Notes under the pieces: generated by a model
What the model was told of the DNA's origin: nothing
Database searches by the model: none
Seen by the model: the letters and a program-made list of their open reading frames with translations, nothing else
Translations under genes and position numbers: made by a program
Origin: Proteiniphilum sp.
Lineage (GTDB): Bacteria > Bacteroidota > Bacteroidia > Bacteroidales > Dysgonomonadaceae
NCBI GenBank assembly: GCA_012728465.1
Contig: JAAYFB010000412.1
Coordinates: 1 to 6,123, forward strand
Length of the DNA stretch: 6,123 nt
Direction: 5' to 3'
Shown: piece after piece, positions 1-6,102 of the stretch
How the letters are laid out: the number at the start of each line of letters is the position of its first letter
How positions within the stretch are numbered: the first letter of the stretch is position 1

Positions 1-1
1 A

Positions 2-97
2 GTTAATCCCAAAGAATGGTTGTTAGATGTGCTGGCAAGAATAAAGGATACCAAACAAGATGATTTTAATAGAACTATTACCAATAAACTGGGCTAA
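2..97 (+). CDS. tnpC: IS66-family transposase (TnpC), C-terminal fragment
   Basis: An open frame enters from the left edge and ends at TAA 95-97, giving 31 residues that begin VNPKEWLLDVLARI. The pattern NP-x-EWL-x-DVL-x-RI is the typical last segment of IS66 transposases (IS66 C-terminal element), which usually ends 15-25 residues later, as here. The catalytic DDE domain and the rest of this roughly 500-residue protein lie outside the window. Family members nick DNA at the element ends and move the element, commonly with help from the accessory proteins TnpA and TnpB. The gene points towards the right IS end and is followed 25 bp later by a terminator. It is truncated only by the window edge; nothing visible suggests it is broken. 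Confidence 0.82.
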   Translation, partial: VNPKEWLLDVLARIKDTKQDDFNRTITNKLG

Positions 98-122
98 CAA
101 AAAATAGAAACAAAAATTACTG

Positions 123-158
123 AAAAAAAGCAGGCTATGAATCATAGCCTGCTTTTTT
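123..158. terminator. Bidirectional intrinsic terminator inside the IS end
   Basis: A perfect 11-bp inverted repeat (130-140 and 142-152, core GCAGGCTAT / ATAGCCTGC) is separated by a single base, so the real loop is about 5 nt. It is flanked by seven A on the left and six T on the right. On either strand it therefore reads as a GC-containing stem followed by a T run. It should end the transposase transcript on the + strand and also stop xyl-operon transcription that runs into the IS on the minus strand. Confidence 0.9.
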
Positions 159-185
159 GTTTATACAAGACGGAGATAAATGGAT

Positions 186-191
186 GCTTAC
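186..191 (-). repeat. IS66 terminal inverted-repeat tip (GTAAGC)
   Basis: On the minus strand the element starts GTAAGC, which matches the conserved first bases of IS66-family ends. The full inverted repeat is probably about 20 bp or more and extends to lower coordinates, but its inner limit cannot be set without the other end. Bases 2-4 of the tip (TAA at 188-190) are in frame with the interrupted glycosidase gene and form its stop codon. Confidence 0.65.
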
Positions 192-439
192 CCACCACTT
201 AATGGATTTACCCACTCTCTGTAAGTACCATTATGAACGGTAATAGTATCTCCTGGTAATGCTTTTTGTGCTGCCCAGTTTATTGTTTTAAAAGGCGCTT
301 CAATTGAGCCCACACTGGAATCACTCCCTTTGGGAGAAACATGATACTCTTTTGCTGACAAATAGCCAGCTAATAGTAATGATACTAAAGCACACATGGT
401 GCTTTTAATTCTAGTATATTTGATTTTATTTCCGCTCAT
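188..439 (-). pseudogene. N-terminal remnant of secreted right-handed beta-helix glycosidase (GH120 beta-xylosidase-like), cut by IS66
   Basis: The remnant has 83 codons. Residues 1-29 look like a Sec signal peptide: a basic n-region (NKIKYTRIKS), a hydrophobic core (MCALVSLLLAGYL), and probable cleavage after LSA, with no lipobox cysteine. Residues 30-83 carry EYHVSPKGSD, then APFKTINWAAQ, GDTITVHNGTYREWVNP. This is the first segment of a right-handed parallel beta-helix protein and, from memory, closely resembles the start of GH120 beta-xylosidases such as Thermoanaerobacterium XylC. The alternative is another DUF1565 or pectate-lyase-like beta-helix protein. Family members run to roughly 600 or more residues with the catalytic acids far downstream, so this fragment cannot be active. 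Host sequence ends at 192, and the TAA at 188-190 belongs to the IS end. It lies 77 bp after the transporter gene on the same strand, so it was probably the last or next xyl-operon gene, releasing xylose from xylo-oligosaccharides outside the cytoplasm. The upstream Met is chosen because it provides the positive n-region; Met15 is the other candidate. Confidence 0.75.
192..199. repeat. Predicted target-site duplication copy CCACCACT
   Basis: These are the eight bases directly outside the inferred IS end. IS66 elements typically generate 8-bp target duplications, so this is expected to be one of two copies. The partner lies beyond the left end of the element and is not in the window. This is a prediction from family behaviour, not an observed repeat. 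Confidence 0.4.
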
Positions 440-516
440 TATTATGAGGAATTTTTTAAATATTGTTCAATAATTCGGACAGTTAATCAACGCAGGATTT
501 ACAAAGGAATTTAAGT

Positions 517-1911
517 CTATTTCTTTTCCCAAATCTTCTCTACTTCCTCTAAGGATTTCCCCTTTGTTTCAGGAACCATTTTCCACACGAATAGAGCTGA
601 TACTACAGCCATTAGTCCGTAGAATCCATATGTAGCGGCACCACTAAATTCCATCATCGCTGGGTATGTGGATGAAATAAGATAGTTAGAAGCCCATTGA
701 GCTGACACAGCTATAGCTACAGCTTGACCTCTTATTTTATTTGGGAATATCTCAGCAATTAATACCCAACATATCGGACCCCAAGACATCATAAATGATG
801 CTGTATATATAATAATAAATACTAATGTGCTAATTCCAATAATTTCAAAATAAGATAATGAGGCAATTGCAAACATACCTATAGCCATTCCTATAGAACC
901 CGTTATCAGCAACGGCTTACGGCCCCATTTATCAACTGTTAATATAGCTACTACAGTGAAAATAACATTTACAAGTCCCATTATTATTGTTTGCAACATA
1001 GATGCGTCTTTGGCAGCACCCATACTTTCAAAAATTCGTGGTGCATAATATAGAGCAACGTTAATACCCACAAATTGCTGGAATACTGACAATAATATTC
1101 CTATAATAATAACCTTCTTTCCATATGAGAATATCTTACTATTTGACGACCCCACAAAAGTAGATTTAATATCATTCAGAATTGCTATCGCCTTTTCTTT
1201 TGATCCATTCACTTTAATAAGAACAGACATAGCCTTATCGTACTGATTAGAGTATGCCAAATAACGAGGTGTTTCAGGCACAAGAAATAGTAAGGAGCCA
1301 AAAAGAAATGCAGGTATTGCCTCTGAAGCAAACATATATCTCCATCCAATACTGTTAATCCATTCTATAGACTGCCCTTTAGCTATCCCCCAATTCACAA
1401 AATAAACCACAAGCATTCCAAAAATAATAGCAAATTGATTGAATGACACCAATCGACCACGAATATCTGCTGGAGCTATTTCACTTATATACATAGGAGA
1501 AACTGCCGAAGCAAGACCAACACCTATTCCACCTATAATTCTATAAAGATTAAACATAAATAATAGTCCAATTGAAGGCTCTCCTTTAGCAAAAAATAAT
1601 GTTTCAGGGAATCCAGAGCCTAATGCAGATATAAAAAATAATATTGATGCAACTATTAATGATTTTTTACGACCTATATTGTTCGATAGATATCCTGAGA
1701 TCAGCCCTCCAATAATACAGCCTATCAACGCGCTTGACACTGTTGCACCATGCACAAAACTACCTAATCCAAGTGGCTCTATCAAATAAGCTTGTATCGA
1801 TTTCTCTGCTCCTGAAATTACAGCAGTATCATATCCAAATAATAGCCCCCCCAAAGTAGCAATAAGGGTAATGCCAAAAATATATAAACTGTTTGTTTTA
1901 TTTAAACTCAT
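517..1911 (-). CDS. xylE: D-xylose/H+ symporter, MFS sugar porter family (XylE type)
   Basis: This 464-residue inner-membrane protein has the 12-helix sugar-porter layout and all family signatures: GGLLFGYDTAVISG (21-34), GRKK (80-83), R-G-R at 151-153, PETPRYLA (212-219), QQFVGIN (278-284), DKWGRKP (327-333), GPICWVLIAEIFP (378-390) and PETKG near the C terminus. Placed against E. coli XylE from memory, the proton-coupling pair is kept (D28 and R124), as are the xylose contacts Q159, Q278, Q279, N284, W382 and Q405. One pocket-lining Gln (XylE Q175) is Met166 here. The length is close to that of XylE (491). These residues and the neighbouring xylA and xylB make D-xylose the likely substrate, driven by the proton gradient. 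The gene is 95 bp downstream of xylA, across a hairpin, so its expression may be set separately from the enzymes. The start at MSLNK leaves a short cytoplasmic tail before helix 1, as expected. Another pentose or glucose as substrate is less likely. Confidence 0.93.
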   Translation of the reverse strand: MSLNKTNSLYIFGITLIATLGGLLFGYDTAVISGAEKSIQAYLIEPLGLGSFVHGATVSSALIGCIIGGLISGYLSNNIGRKKSLIVASILFFISALGSGFPETLFFAKGEPSIGLLFMFNLYRIIGGIGVGLASAVSPMYISEIAPADIRGRLVSFNQFAIIFGMLVVYFVNWGIAKGQSIEWINSIGWRYMFASEAIPAFLFGSLLFLVPETPRYLAYSNQYDKAMSVLIKVNGSKEKAIAILNDIKSTFVGSSNSKIFSYGKKVIIIGILLSVFQQFVGINVALYYAPRIFESMGAAKDASMLQTIIMGLVNVIFTVVAILTVDKWGRKPLLITGSIGMAIGMFAIASLSYFEIIGISTLVFIIIYTASFMMSWGPICWVLIAEIFPNKIRGQAVAIAVSAQWASNYLISSTYPAMMEFSGAATYGFYGLMAVVSALFVWKMVPETKGKSLEEVEKIWEKK

Positions 1912-1935
1912 AAGAAAAGATTTTAGATATTTATA

Positions 1936-1983
1936 AATAGAAGTAGAATATAAGCGAAAAAGCTATACATACCTACTTCTATT
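1936..1983 (-). promoter_or_regulatory. Long hairpin between xylA and xylE
   Basis: A perfect 11-bp inverted repeat, AATAGAAGTAG (1936-1946) and CTACTTCTATT (1973-1983), encloses a second short stem: AGC (1953-1955) with GCT (1962-1964), extended by TAT/ATA across one bulged base. It fills about half of the 95-bp gap and ends 24 bp before the xylE start. No T run follows on the minus strand, so it is not a standard intrinsic terminator. It could stabilise the xylB-xylA message, be a processing site, attenuate read-through, or be a protein-binding palindrome. The structure is visible; the role is inference. Confidence 0.6.
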
Positions 1984-2006
1984 ATAATTATTGTTTTCGA
2001 ATTAAT

Positions 2007-3323
2007 TTATATATACATATTTATTATAGCCTCATATAGCTCTTGCTTACCACTTATTTGTGTTGGCTCTCCTGCCTCTTTAGCATATGACACTAAATCC
2101 TCAAGAGTAAGACTACCCAGTTCGAATTCTTTTCCTTTACCCGAATTAAATGAAGCATATCTATCTTCAAGCATCTTACTATAAGGTGAATCATTCAATA
2201 TATTGGCCGCTGTTTCCAATGCACGTGCCATTACATCCATTCCTGCAATATGAGCAATAAATATATCCTCCAAATCAGTAGAGTCACGACGAGTTTTTGC
2301 ATCAAAATTTGTACCTCCGTTGCCCAATCCTCCATTGCGAATAATATGCAAATAAGCTTGAACTAACTCAAACTGATCTATCGGAAATTGGTCTGTATCC
2401 CATCCATTTTGATAGTCACCACGGTTGGCATCAATAGAGCCTAATAATCCAGCATCAACTGCACAAGCTAACTCATGCTCAAAAGTGTGTCCTGCTAATG
2501 TAGCATGATTAACCTCAATGTTTATTTTGAAATCTTTATCTAGTCCGTAGTGACGCAAAAAGCCAATAACAGTTTCAGTATCGTAATCGTATTGATGCTT
2601 TGTTGGCTCCATTGGCTTTGGCTCTATAAGGAATGTTCCTTTAAAACCTTTAGCTCGGCCATAATCGCGTGCCATTTTCAACATTTGTGCAAGGTGCTCT
2701 TTTTCTCTCTTTTGATCAGTATTTAGTAGAGTCATATAACCTTCACGGCCGCCCCAAAACACATAATTATCACCGCCTAGCTCTATTGTAGCATCAATAG
2801 AGTTTTTTATTTGTAAGGCTGCACGAGCCACAACGTCAAAATTAGGATTAGTGGCAGCACCATTCATATAACGTTTATGAGTGAACACATTTGCAGTACC
2901 CCAAAGTAGCTTTATGCCTGTTTCAGCTTGCTTCTCTTTTGCATATGCAACAATAGCTTTCAAGTTTGCCTCATACTCATCAATAGTATCAGCTTCATCG
3001 ATAAGATCAACATCGTGAAAACAGTAATACTCTATTCCCATTTTTTGCATAAATTCAAACCCAGCATCAAGTTTTTGTTTGGCAACATCCAAAATAGATG
3101 CGCCTTCTACCCATGGGAATGTTTTAGTAGCTTTTCCAAATGGGTCTCCACCATCTGCACATAAAGTGTGCCACCATGCCATAGAAAACCTCATCCAGTC
3201 TTTCATCTTTTTGCCATGGACTACCTTTTCAGCATCATAATATCTAAATGCTAAAGGATTTTTACTCTCTTTTCCTTCAAATTTTATCTTTCCTATTCCA
3301 GGAAAAAACTCTTGTTTGCTCAT
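2007..3323 (-). CDS. xylA: Xylose isomerase (class II, EC 5.3.1.5)
   Basis: XylA interconverts D-xylose and D-xylulose in the cytoplasm, the first step of the isomerase route. At 438 residues it has the length of class II isomerases. The N-terminal extension (PLAFRYYD at 23-30) and the family blocks [12 protein letters not shown] (99-110), VFWGGREGY (188-196), [16 protein letters not shown] (231-246), [12 protein letters not shown] (268-279) and DANRGD (298-303) are all present. The catalytic His103 with Asp106 and Lys236 are intact. So are the two-metal ligands E234, E270, H273, D298, D309, D311 and D341 (numbering counted on this protein, equivalents recalled from E. coli XylA). The fold is a TIM barrel, normally a tetramer using Mg2+, Mn2+ or Co2+. 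The gene follows xylB after 18 bp and is almost certainly cotranscribed. The A-rich leader AAAAAATA ends 5 nt before the ATG. Bacteroidetes enzymes of this type are the close relatives of anaerobic-fungal xylose isomerases. Confidence 0.98.
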   Translation of the reverse strand: MSKQEFFPGIGKIKFEGKESKNPLAFRYYDAEKVVHGKKMKDWMRFSMAWWHTLCADGGDPFGKATKTFPWVEGASILDVAKQKLDAGFEFMQKMGIEYYCFHDVDLIDEADTIDEYEANLKAIVAYAKEKQAETGIKLLWGTANVFTHKRYMNGAATNPNFDVVARAALQIKNSIDATIELGGDNYVFWGGREGYMTLLNTDQKREKEHLAQMLKMARDYGRAKGFKGTFLIEPKPMEPTKHQYDYDTETVIGFLRHYGLDKDFKINIEVNHATLAGHTFEHELACAVDAGLLGSIDANRGDYQNGWDTDQFPIDQFELVQAYLHIIRNGGLGNGGTNFDAKTRRDSTDLEDIFIAHIAGMDVMARALETAANILNDSPYSKMLEDRYASFNSGKGKEFELGSLTLEDLVSYAKEAGEPTQISGKQELYEAIINMYI

Positions 3324-3341
3324 GATTCTATTTTTTATAAA

Positions 3342-4826
3342 TTATATTTGTTTTAAAATGATCTCTTTCCAGTTATTGTAGGCCTCTTTGGTAGCAACTT
3401 CATCTTCTTTTATAGGCAAGTAAGTTTTAAGCACACTTACACTTGCAAAAGCCTCATCCGTAGATTTAAAATGCCCAACACCTATTCCAGCTCCCATAGC
3501 TGCACCAGCAGCACCATCAGTATTATAAAGCTCGATGGTAGCTCCACTAAGATTTGCTAATGTTTGAGCAAATATTGGACTCAAAAACATGTTAGCATAG
3601 CCCGCTTTAATAATATTAATTTGCATACCCATTTCACGCATAATCTCTAAACCATACTCATAAGAAAAAACTATGCCTTCTTGAGCTGCTCGTAGTATAT
3701 CTTTCTTATCGTGTATATTAAAATTAATTCCATGTATAGAGCAGTTTATATCTTTATTCTCTATAACACGTTCTGCTCCATTTCCAAAAGGTGTAATGAG
3801 AATACCTTTAGAACCAATGGGTGATTGACTTGCAAGATTATTCATATCCTCGTATGATAATCCTTCAACAGCCAAATTACGTTTAAGCCAAGAGTTTAAT
3901 ATTCCAGTACCATTGATACATAATAAAACTCCTATATAAGGTTTATCGAGTGTGTAATTAACATGAGCAAAAGAATTTACTCTAGATAGTTTGTCATAAT
4001 TCAACTTATCCAACACCCCATAAATAACTCCTGATGTACCTGCATTTGCTGCCACCTCTCCAGGTTTCATTACATTAAGCGAGAAAGCATTATTTGGCTG
4101 ATCGCCTGCACGATATGTTACAGGTGTTCCCTCTTTCAGTCCAAGCTCCAAAGCAGCAAATGAATTAACAGTGCCTTGTTCACCAAATATTGGTTTCATT
4201 TCTGGAAAAAAAGATTTTGGTATTCCATAATATCCAATAATATCATCAGATATTGACTGTGTTTTATAATCCCAAAATATTCCTTCTGATAATCCCTCAA
4301 TGGTAACCGACACATCTCCAGTGAGCTTCATTCCGATATAATCACCTGGAAGCATCAATTTATCTATCTTATCGTATAATTCTGATTCGTGTTCTTTAAC
4401 CCAAGCAAGCTTAGATGCAGTAAAGTTTCCCGGAGAATTAAGCAAATGACTTAGACACTTTTCTTCACCTATTGCCTTTAATGCTTTTTCGCCATATGAA
4501 ATTGCGCGACTATCACACCAAATAATAGATGGTCTCAACACTCTTTGATATTTATCCACTAGCACCAGTCCATGCATTTGCCATGTTATACCTATGGCTT
4601 TAATATCTTCGCCTTTTGCATTGGCTTTCTGCATTACCGAGGCGTGGGCTAGCTTAAGATTATCCCACCACATTTCGGGATCTTGTTCGGCCCAGCCCGA
4701 TTTGATAGCAGTTATTTTCATCTCCTGCTTAGGAAAAAAGTCTGTTGCAACAACTGCTCCAGTCTCTGAAGATATCAAACAGGCTTTAACTGATGAACTC
4801 CCTATGTCGTATCCAATAAAATACAT
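3342..4826 (-). CDS. xylB: Xylulokinase (FGGY carbohydrate kinase, EC 2.7.1.17)
   Basis: XylB phosphorylates D-xylulose with ATP to D-xylulose 5-phosphate, feeding the pentose phosphate pathway. The 494 residues cover both actin-like FGGY domains. The N-terminal phosphate loop is GYDIGSSSVKA (5-15). WQMHG (82-86) is the xylulokinase substrate-loop hallmark and WCDSRA is at 103-108. The probable catalytic base is Asp242 in AGDQPNNAFS, followed by ANAGTSGV (260-267) at the ATP phosphates. The C-terminal domain has IKAGYANMFLSP (406-417) where many kinases have GGG-x-xS, then NTDGAAGAAMGAG (435-447). It lies 24 bp after the regulator gene and 18 bp before xylA, in the order regulator-xylB-xylA-xylE that I recall as common in Bacteroides. 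The start is supported by the Asp-containing first strand at residue 7 and by AAAAAATA just upstream. Other FGGY kinases (gluconate, ribulose) are possible by fold alone, but WQMHG and linkage to xylA decide for xylulose. Confidence 0.95.
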   Translation of the reverse strand: MYFIGYDIGSSSVKACLISSETGAVVATDFFPKQEMKITAIKSGWAEQDPEMWWDNLKLAHASVMQKANAKGEDIKAIGITWQMHGLVLVDKYQRVLRPSIIWCDSRAISYGEKALKAIGEEKCLSHLLNSPGNFTASKLAWVKEHESELYDKIDKLMLPGDYIGMKLTGDVSVTIEGLSEGIFWDYKTQSISDDIIGYYGIPKSFFPEMKPIFGEQGTVNSFAALELGLKEGTPVTYRAGDQPNNAFSLNVMKPGEVAANAGTSGVIYGVLDKLNYDKLSRVNSFAHVNYTLDKPYIGVLLCINGTGILNSWLKRNLAVEGLSYEDMNNLASQSPIGSKGILITPFGNGAERVIENKDINCSIHGINFNIHDKKDILRAAQEGIVFSYEYGLEIMREMGMQINIIKAGYANMFLSPIFAQTLANLSGATIELYNTDGAAGAAMGAGIGVGHFKSTDEAFASVSVLKTYLPIKEDEVATKEAYNNWKEIILKQI

Positions 4827-4850
4827 ACTGATTATTTTTTAAGTATATAA

Positions 4851-5558
4851 TTATAAATTAATTTTATATTTATTGTATTCTGTTTTTTTAAACTTGTAAT
4901 ACATTGCAGCACGATGCGCAACATTAACTTGCTTCTCATCCATTTTTTCGATATATGGAAGTTGCTGCATCTTTTTATGAAAATTACGAATATCTATATC
5001 TTTATTATATATTTCCTCATATAACTTATGAACTTGGCTAATTACAAACTTTTGTGGTAGTAATTCAAACACTACTGCAGGTTCAAGCTCCACCCATTGC
5101 CTTATCTCTTTAAGTGATTCAGTTATAATCTCATTATGATCAAATGGCAAGTGGGAAATCTCATCTATTGGCACCCACACAGTCTCTTTGAATTTTGAAA
5201 TAGCGTTCAACTTCTTACCTATTCTAATTATTGAGAGATACGCTACAGTGATTAATCTATTAATATTGGGCTGATACTCAACATCCAGCCATTGTATATC
5301 TTCCTCCTTGCTTGCTCTATCGGGCGAGGCAAAACATCTAAACTGCCTTTGTGTCATTTTTTTAATTCCAGTTAGCTCAAATAAAACTCGACTAGCGGCA
5401 TCATTGACATCTTCATCATCATATATTAAGCTACCTGGCAACTTCAATTCTTCTGAATTCTTTTCTTTTCGTACGAGTAAGATGTTCAAACGTTCGCCGT
5501 CAAAGCCTAATACAGTACAATCAACGGAGACATAGGTATGGATAAATTTCTTTCTCAT
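4851..5558 (-). CDS. xylR: Nudix-fold (NrtR-family) transcriptional regulator of xylose use
   Basis: The protein has 235 residues in two parts. Residues about 6-155 form a Nudix-like domain. Its box region (LPGSLIYDDEDVNDAASRVL, then FELTGI to 65) is degenerate: the second Gly of PGG is Ser43, the Glu of the RE pair is Val58, and the second Glu of the EE pair is Leu62. Loss of these metal-binding positions argues against hydrolase activity and for a ligand-sensing role. Residues about 160-223 form the NrtR-type winged helix, with the recognisable LLPQKFVISQVHKLYEEI, RNFHKKM and EKQVNVAHRA blocks. Relatives in Bacteroides regulate pentose operons, for example AraR for arabinose. As first gene of a xylB-xylA-xylE operon it most likely represses its own operon until a xylose-pathway sugar is present, acting at the palindrome 5580-5608. 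The symbol is by function; it is unrelated to the AraC-family XylR of E. coli. Effector and sign of regulation are not shown by the sequence. Confidence 0.88.
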   Translation of the reverse strand: MRKKFIHTYVSVDCTVLGFDGERLNILLVRKEKNSEELKLPGSLIYDDEDVNDAASRVLFELTGIKKMTQRQFRCFASPDRASKEEDIQWLDVEYQPNINRLITVAYLSIIRIGKKLNAISKFKETVWVPIDEISHLPFDHNEIITESLKEIRQWVELEPAVVFELLPQKFVISQVHKLYEEIYNKDIDIRNFHKKMQQLPYIEKMDEKQVNVAHRAAMYYKFKKTEYNKYKINL

Positions 5559-5579
5559 TGAGTATTTCTATCAGTAATA

Positions 5580-5608
5580 ATTGTTATTAATGTAAAGATA
5601 ATAACAAT
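5580..5608. promoter_or_regulatory. Candidate xyl operator, perfect 10-bp inverted repeat
   Basis: ATTGTTATTA (5580-5589) and TAATAACAAT (5599-5608) are exact reverse complements across a 9-bp spacer, so half-site centres are 19 bp apart, about two helical turns, as suits a dimeric regulator. It starts 22 bp upstream of the regulator ATG and brackets the proposed -7 box. A regulator bound here would block RNA polymerase, which fits autorepression by the Nudix-type regulator. The repeat is observed; the binding protein is inferred from position. Confidence 0.65.
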
Positions 5609-5622
5609 ATCAACAAACACAA
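5593..5622 (-). promoter_or_regulatory. Probable xyl operon promoter (Bacteroidota type)
   Basis: Read on the minus strand, TTG (5622-5620) is followed after exactly 19 bases by TATCTTTA (5600-5593), which matches the Bacteroidota -33 TTG / -7 TAnnTTTG pattern except for the final G. Transcription would begin near 5586, giving a leader of about 28 nt before the regulator gene. It would drive regulator, xylB, xylA, probably xylE, and the glycosidase remnant. The -7 box lies mostly in the spacer of the palindrome at 5580-5608. Confidence 0.6.
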
Positions 5623-6072
5623 TACAATTAAAACTTAATTATCTAATAATAACCTGCTTATCAAAAAGTTATAAATCGACATTATACAATAAGTACTTAA
5701 AGAATAACAAAACACCAAAATTCTAACTAACTCAATAATAACTATATATATACTTCGACATTCCTTAGAAAAAGAACTCACTTTTCATCAAATAAACAAT
5801 AAGAAATAAATATTAAACAAAACAAATTTGAAATTTATGGTTCTATTATGTTTTGTGTACTTAATTTCATAAAATCATTAAGACAGTTCTCTATGTGAGA
5901 TACTGATTCTTTTTTATGAACACAGCACCTTATTAAGCCATTGTATTATTAAAGGCTTTATAACGAATGAATAATCCTGAAATTAGCACACAATAAGTAG
6001 TTTGAAATATTTATTGATATATACAGCAACTCCATTATTTTGTTCAATCATTTGATTATTAACACATTATGC
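5623..6072. other. AT-rich intergenic stretch, no gene seen
   Basis: About 450 bases without a convincing reading frame on either strand: stop codons are dense and no frame exceeds a few tens of codons. No tRNA-like or rRNA-like structure and no repeat array was seen. The only structured element is the hairpin with T run at 5884-5915. The stretch separates the leftward xyl promoter from a rightward promoter at the window edge, so it probably divides two divergent transcription units. Confidence 0.6.
5884..5915 (+). terminator. Weak terminator-like hairpin in the intergenic region
   Basis: CAGTTCTC (5884-5891) pairs with GAGA-T-ACTG (5897-5905) as an 8-bp stem with one bulged T and a TATGT loop. 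A run of six T follows at 5910-5915 after a 4-base gap. On the + strand this resembles an imperfect intrinsic terminator, yet no gene points into it. It could end a small RNA or be chance in AT-rich DNA. Confidence 0.3.
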
Positions 6073-6102
6073 TTGCGGGTATTTTTTATTTTTGTATATT
6101 TG
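6073..6102 (+). promoter_or_regulatory. Rightward Bacteroidota-type promoter at window edge
   Basis: TTG (6073-6075), a 19-base spacer, then TATATTTG (6095-6102) is an exact match to the TTG-N19-TAnnTTTG consensus. Transcription would start near 6109 and run off the right end of the window, so a gene on the + strand is expected just beyond 6123. It is divergent from the xyl operon. What it drives cannot be told from here. Confidence 0.65.

Larger units (their letters stand above)
1..191 (+). mobile_element. IS66-family insertion sequence, right end only
   Basis: The stretch contains the C-terminal end of an IS66-type transposase, then a bidirectional terminator, then GCTTAC at 186-191. Read inward on the minus strand, that end begins GTAAGC, the conserved start of IS66-family terminal inverted repeats. 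The right boundary is placed at 191 because the minus-strand glycosidase remnant matches its family up to about this point and then stops abruptly. IS66 elements normally duplicate 8 bp of target, so 192-199 should recur beyond the left end of the element, outside the window. The element body and left end are not visible. The family assignment rests on the transposase tail together with the terminal GTAAGC; the exact boundary is an inference. Confidence 0.8.

Noticed and set aside
459..472. TATTG-tt-CAATA repeat between xylE and the glycosidase remnant
   Set aside because: It has a 5-bp AT-rich stem with a 2-base loop and no T run. It does not support a terminator or operator, and the remnant is simply 77 bp downstream of xylE.
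2928..3164. Open frame of 78 codons on the + strand
   Set aside because: It lies wholly inside xylA on the opposite strand, has no recognisable family features and is a low-complexity shadow of the real gene.
4594..4842. Open frame of 82 codons on the + strand
   Set aside because: It is antisense to the 5' end of xylB, with no family features and no promoter seen.
5308..5535. Open frame of 75 codons on the + strand
   Set aside because: It is antisense to the regulator gene, with serine-rich composition typical of a shadow frame and no supporting context.
5823..5836. Short palindrome AAATTTGAAATTT-like
   Set aside because: An A/T-only 6-bp arm is expected by chance in this composition and is not tied to any promoter.
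5991..6016. CAATAA / TTATTG inverted repeat, partly similar to the xyl palindrome half-sites
   Set aside because: Six-base arms with a different sequence and spacing are not convincing as a second regulator site.
6046..6057. AATCA-tt-TGATT inverted repeat upstream of the rightward promoter
   Set aside because: Arms are only 5 bp and the spacer is 2 bp. It is too short to support as an operator without comparative data.
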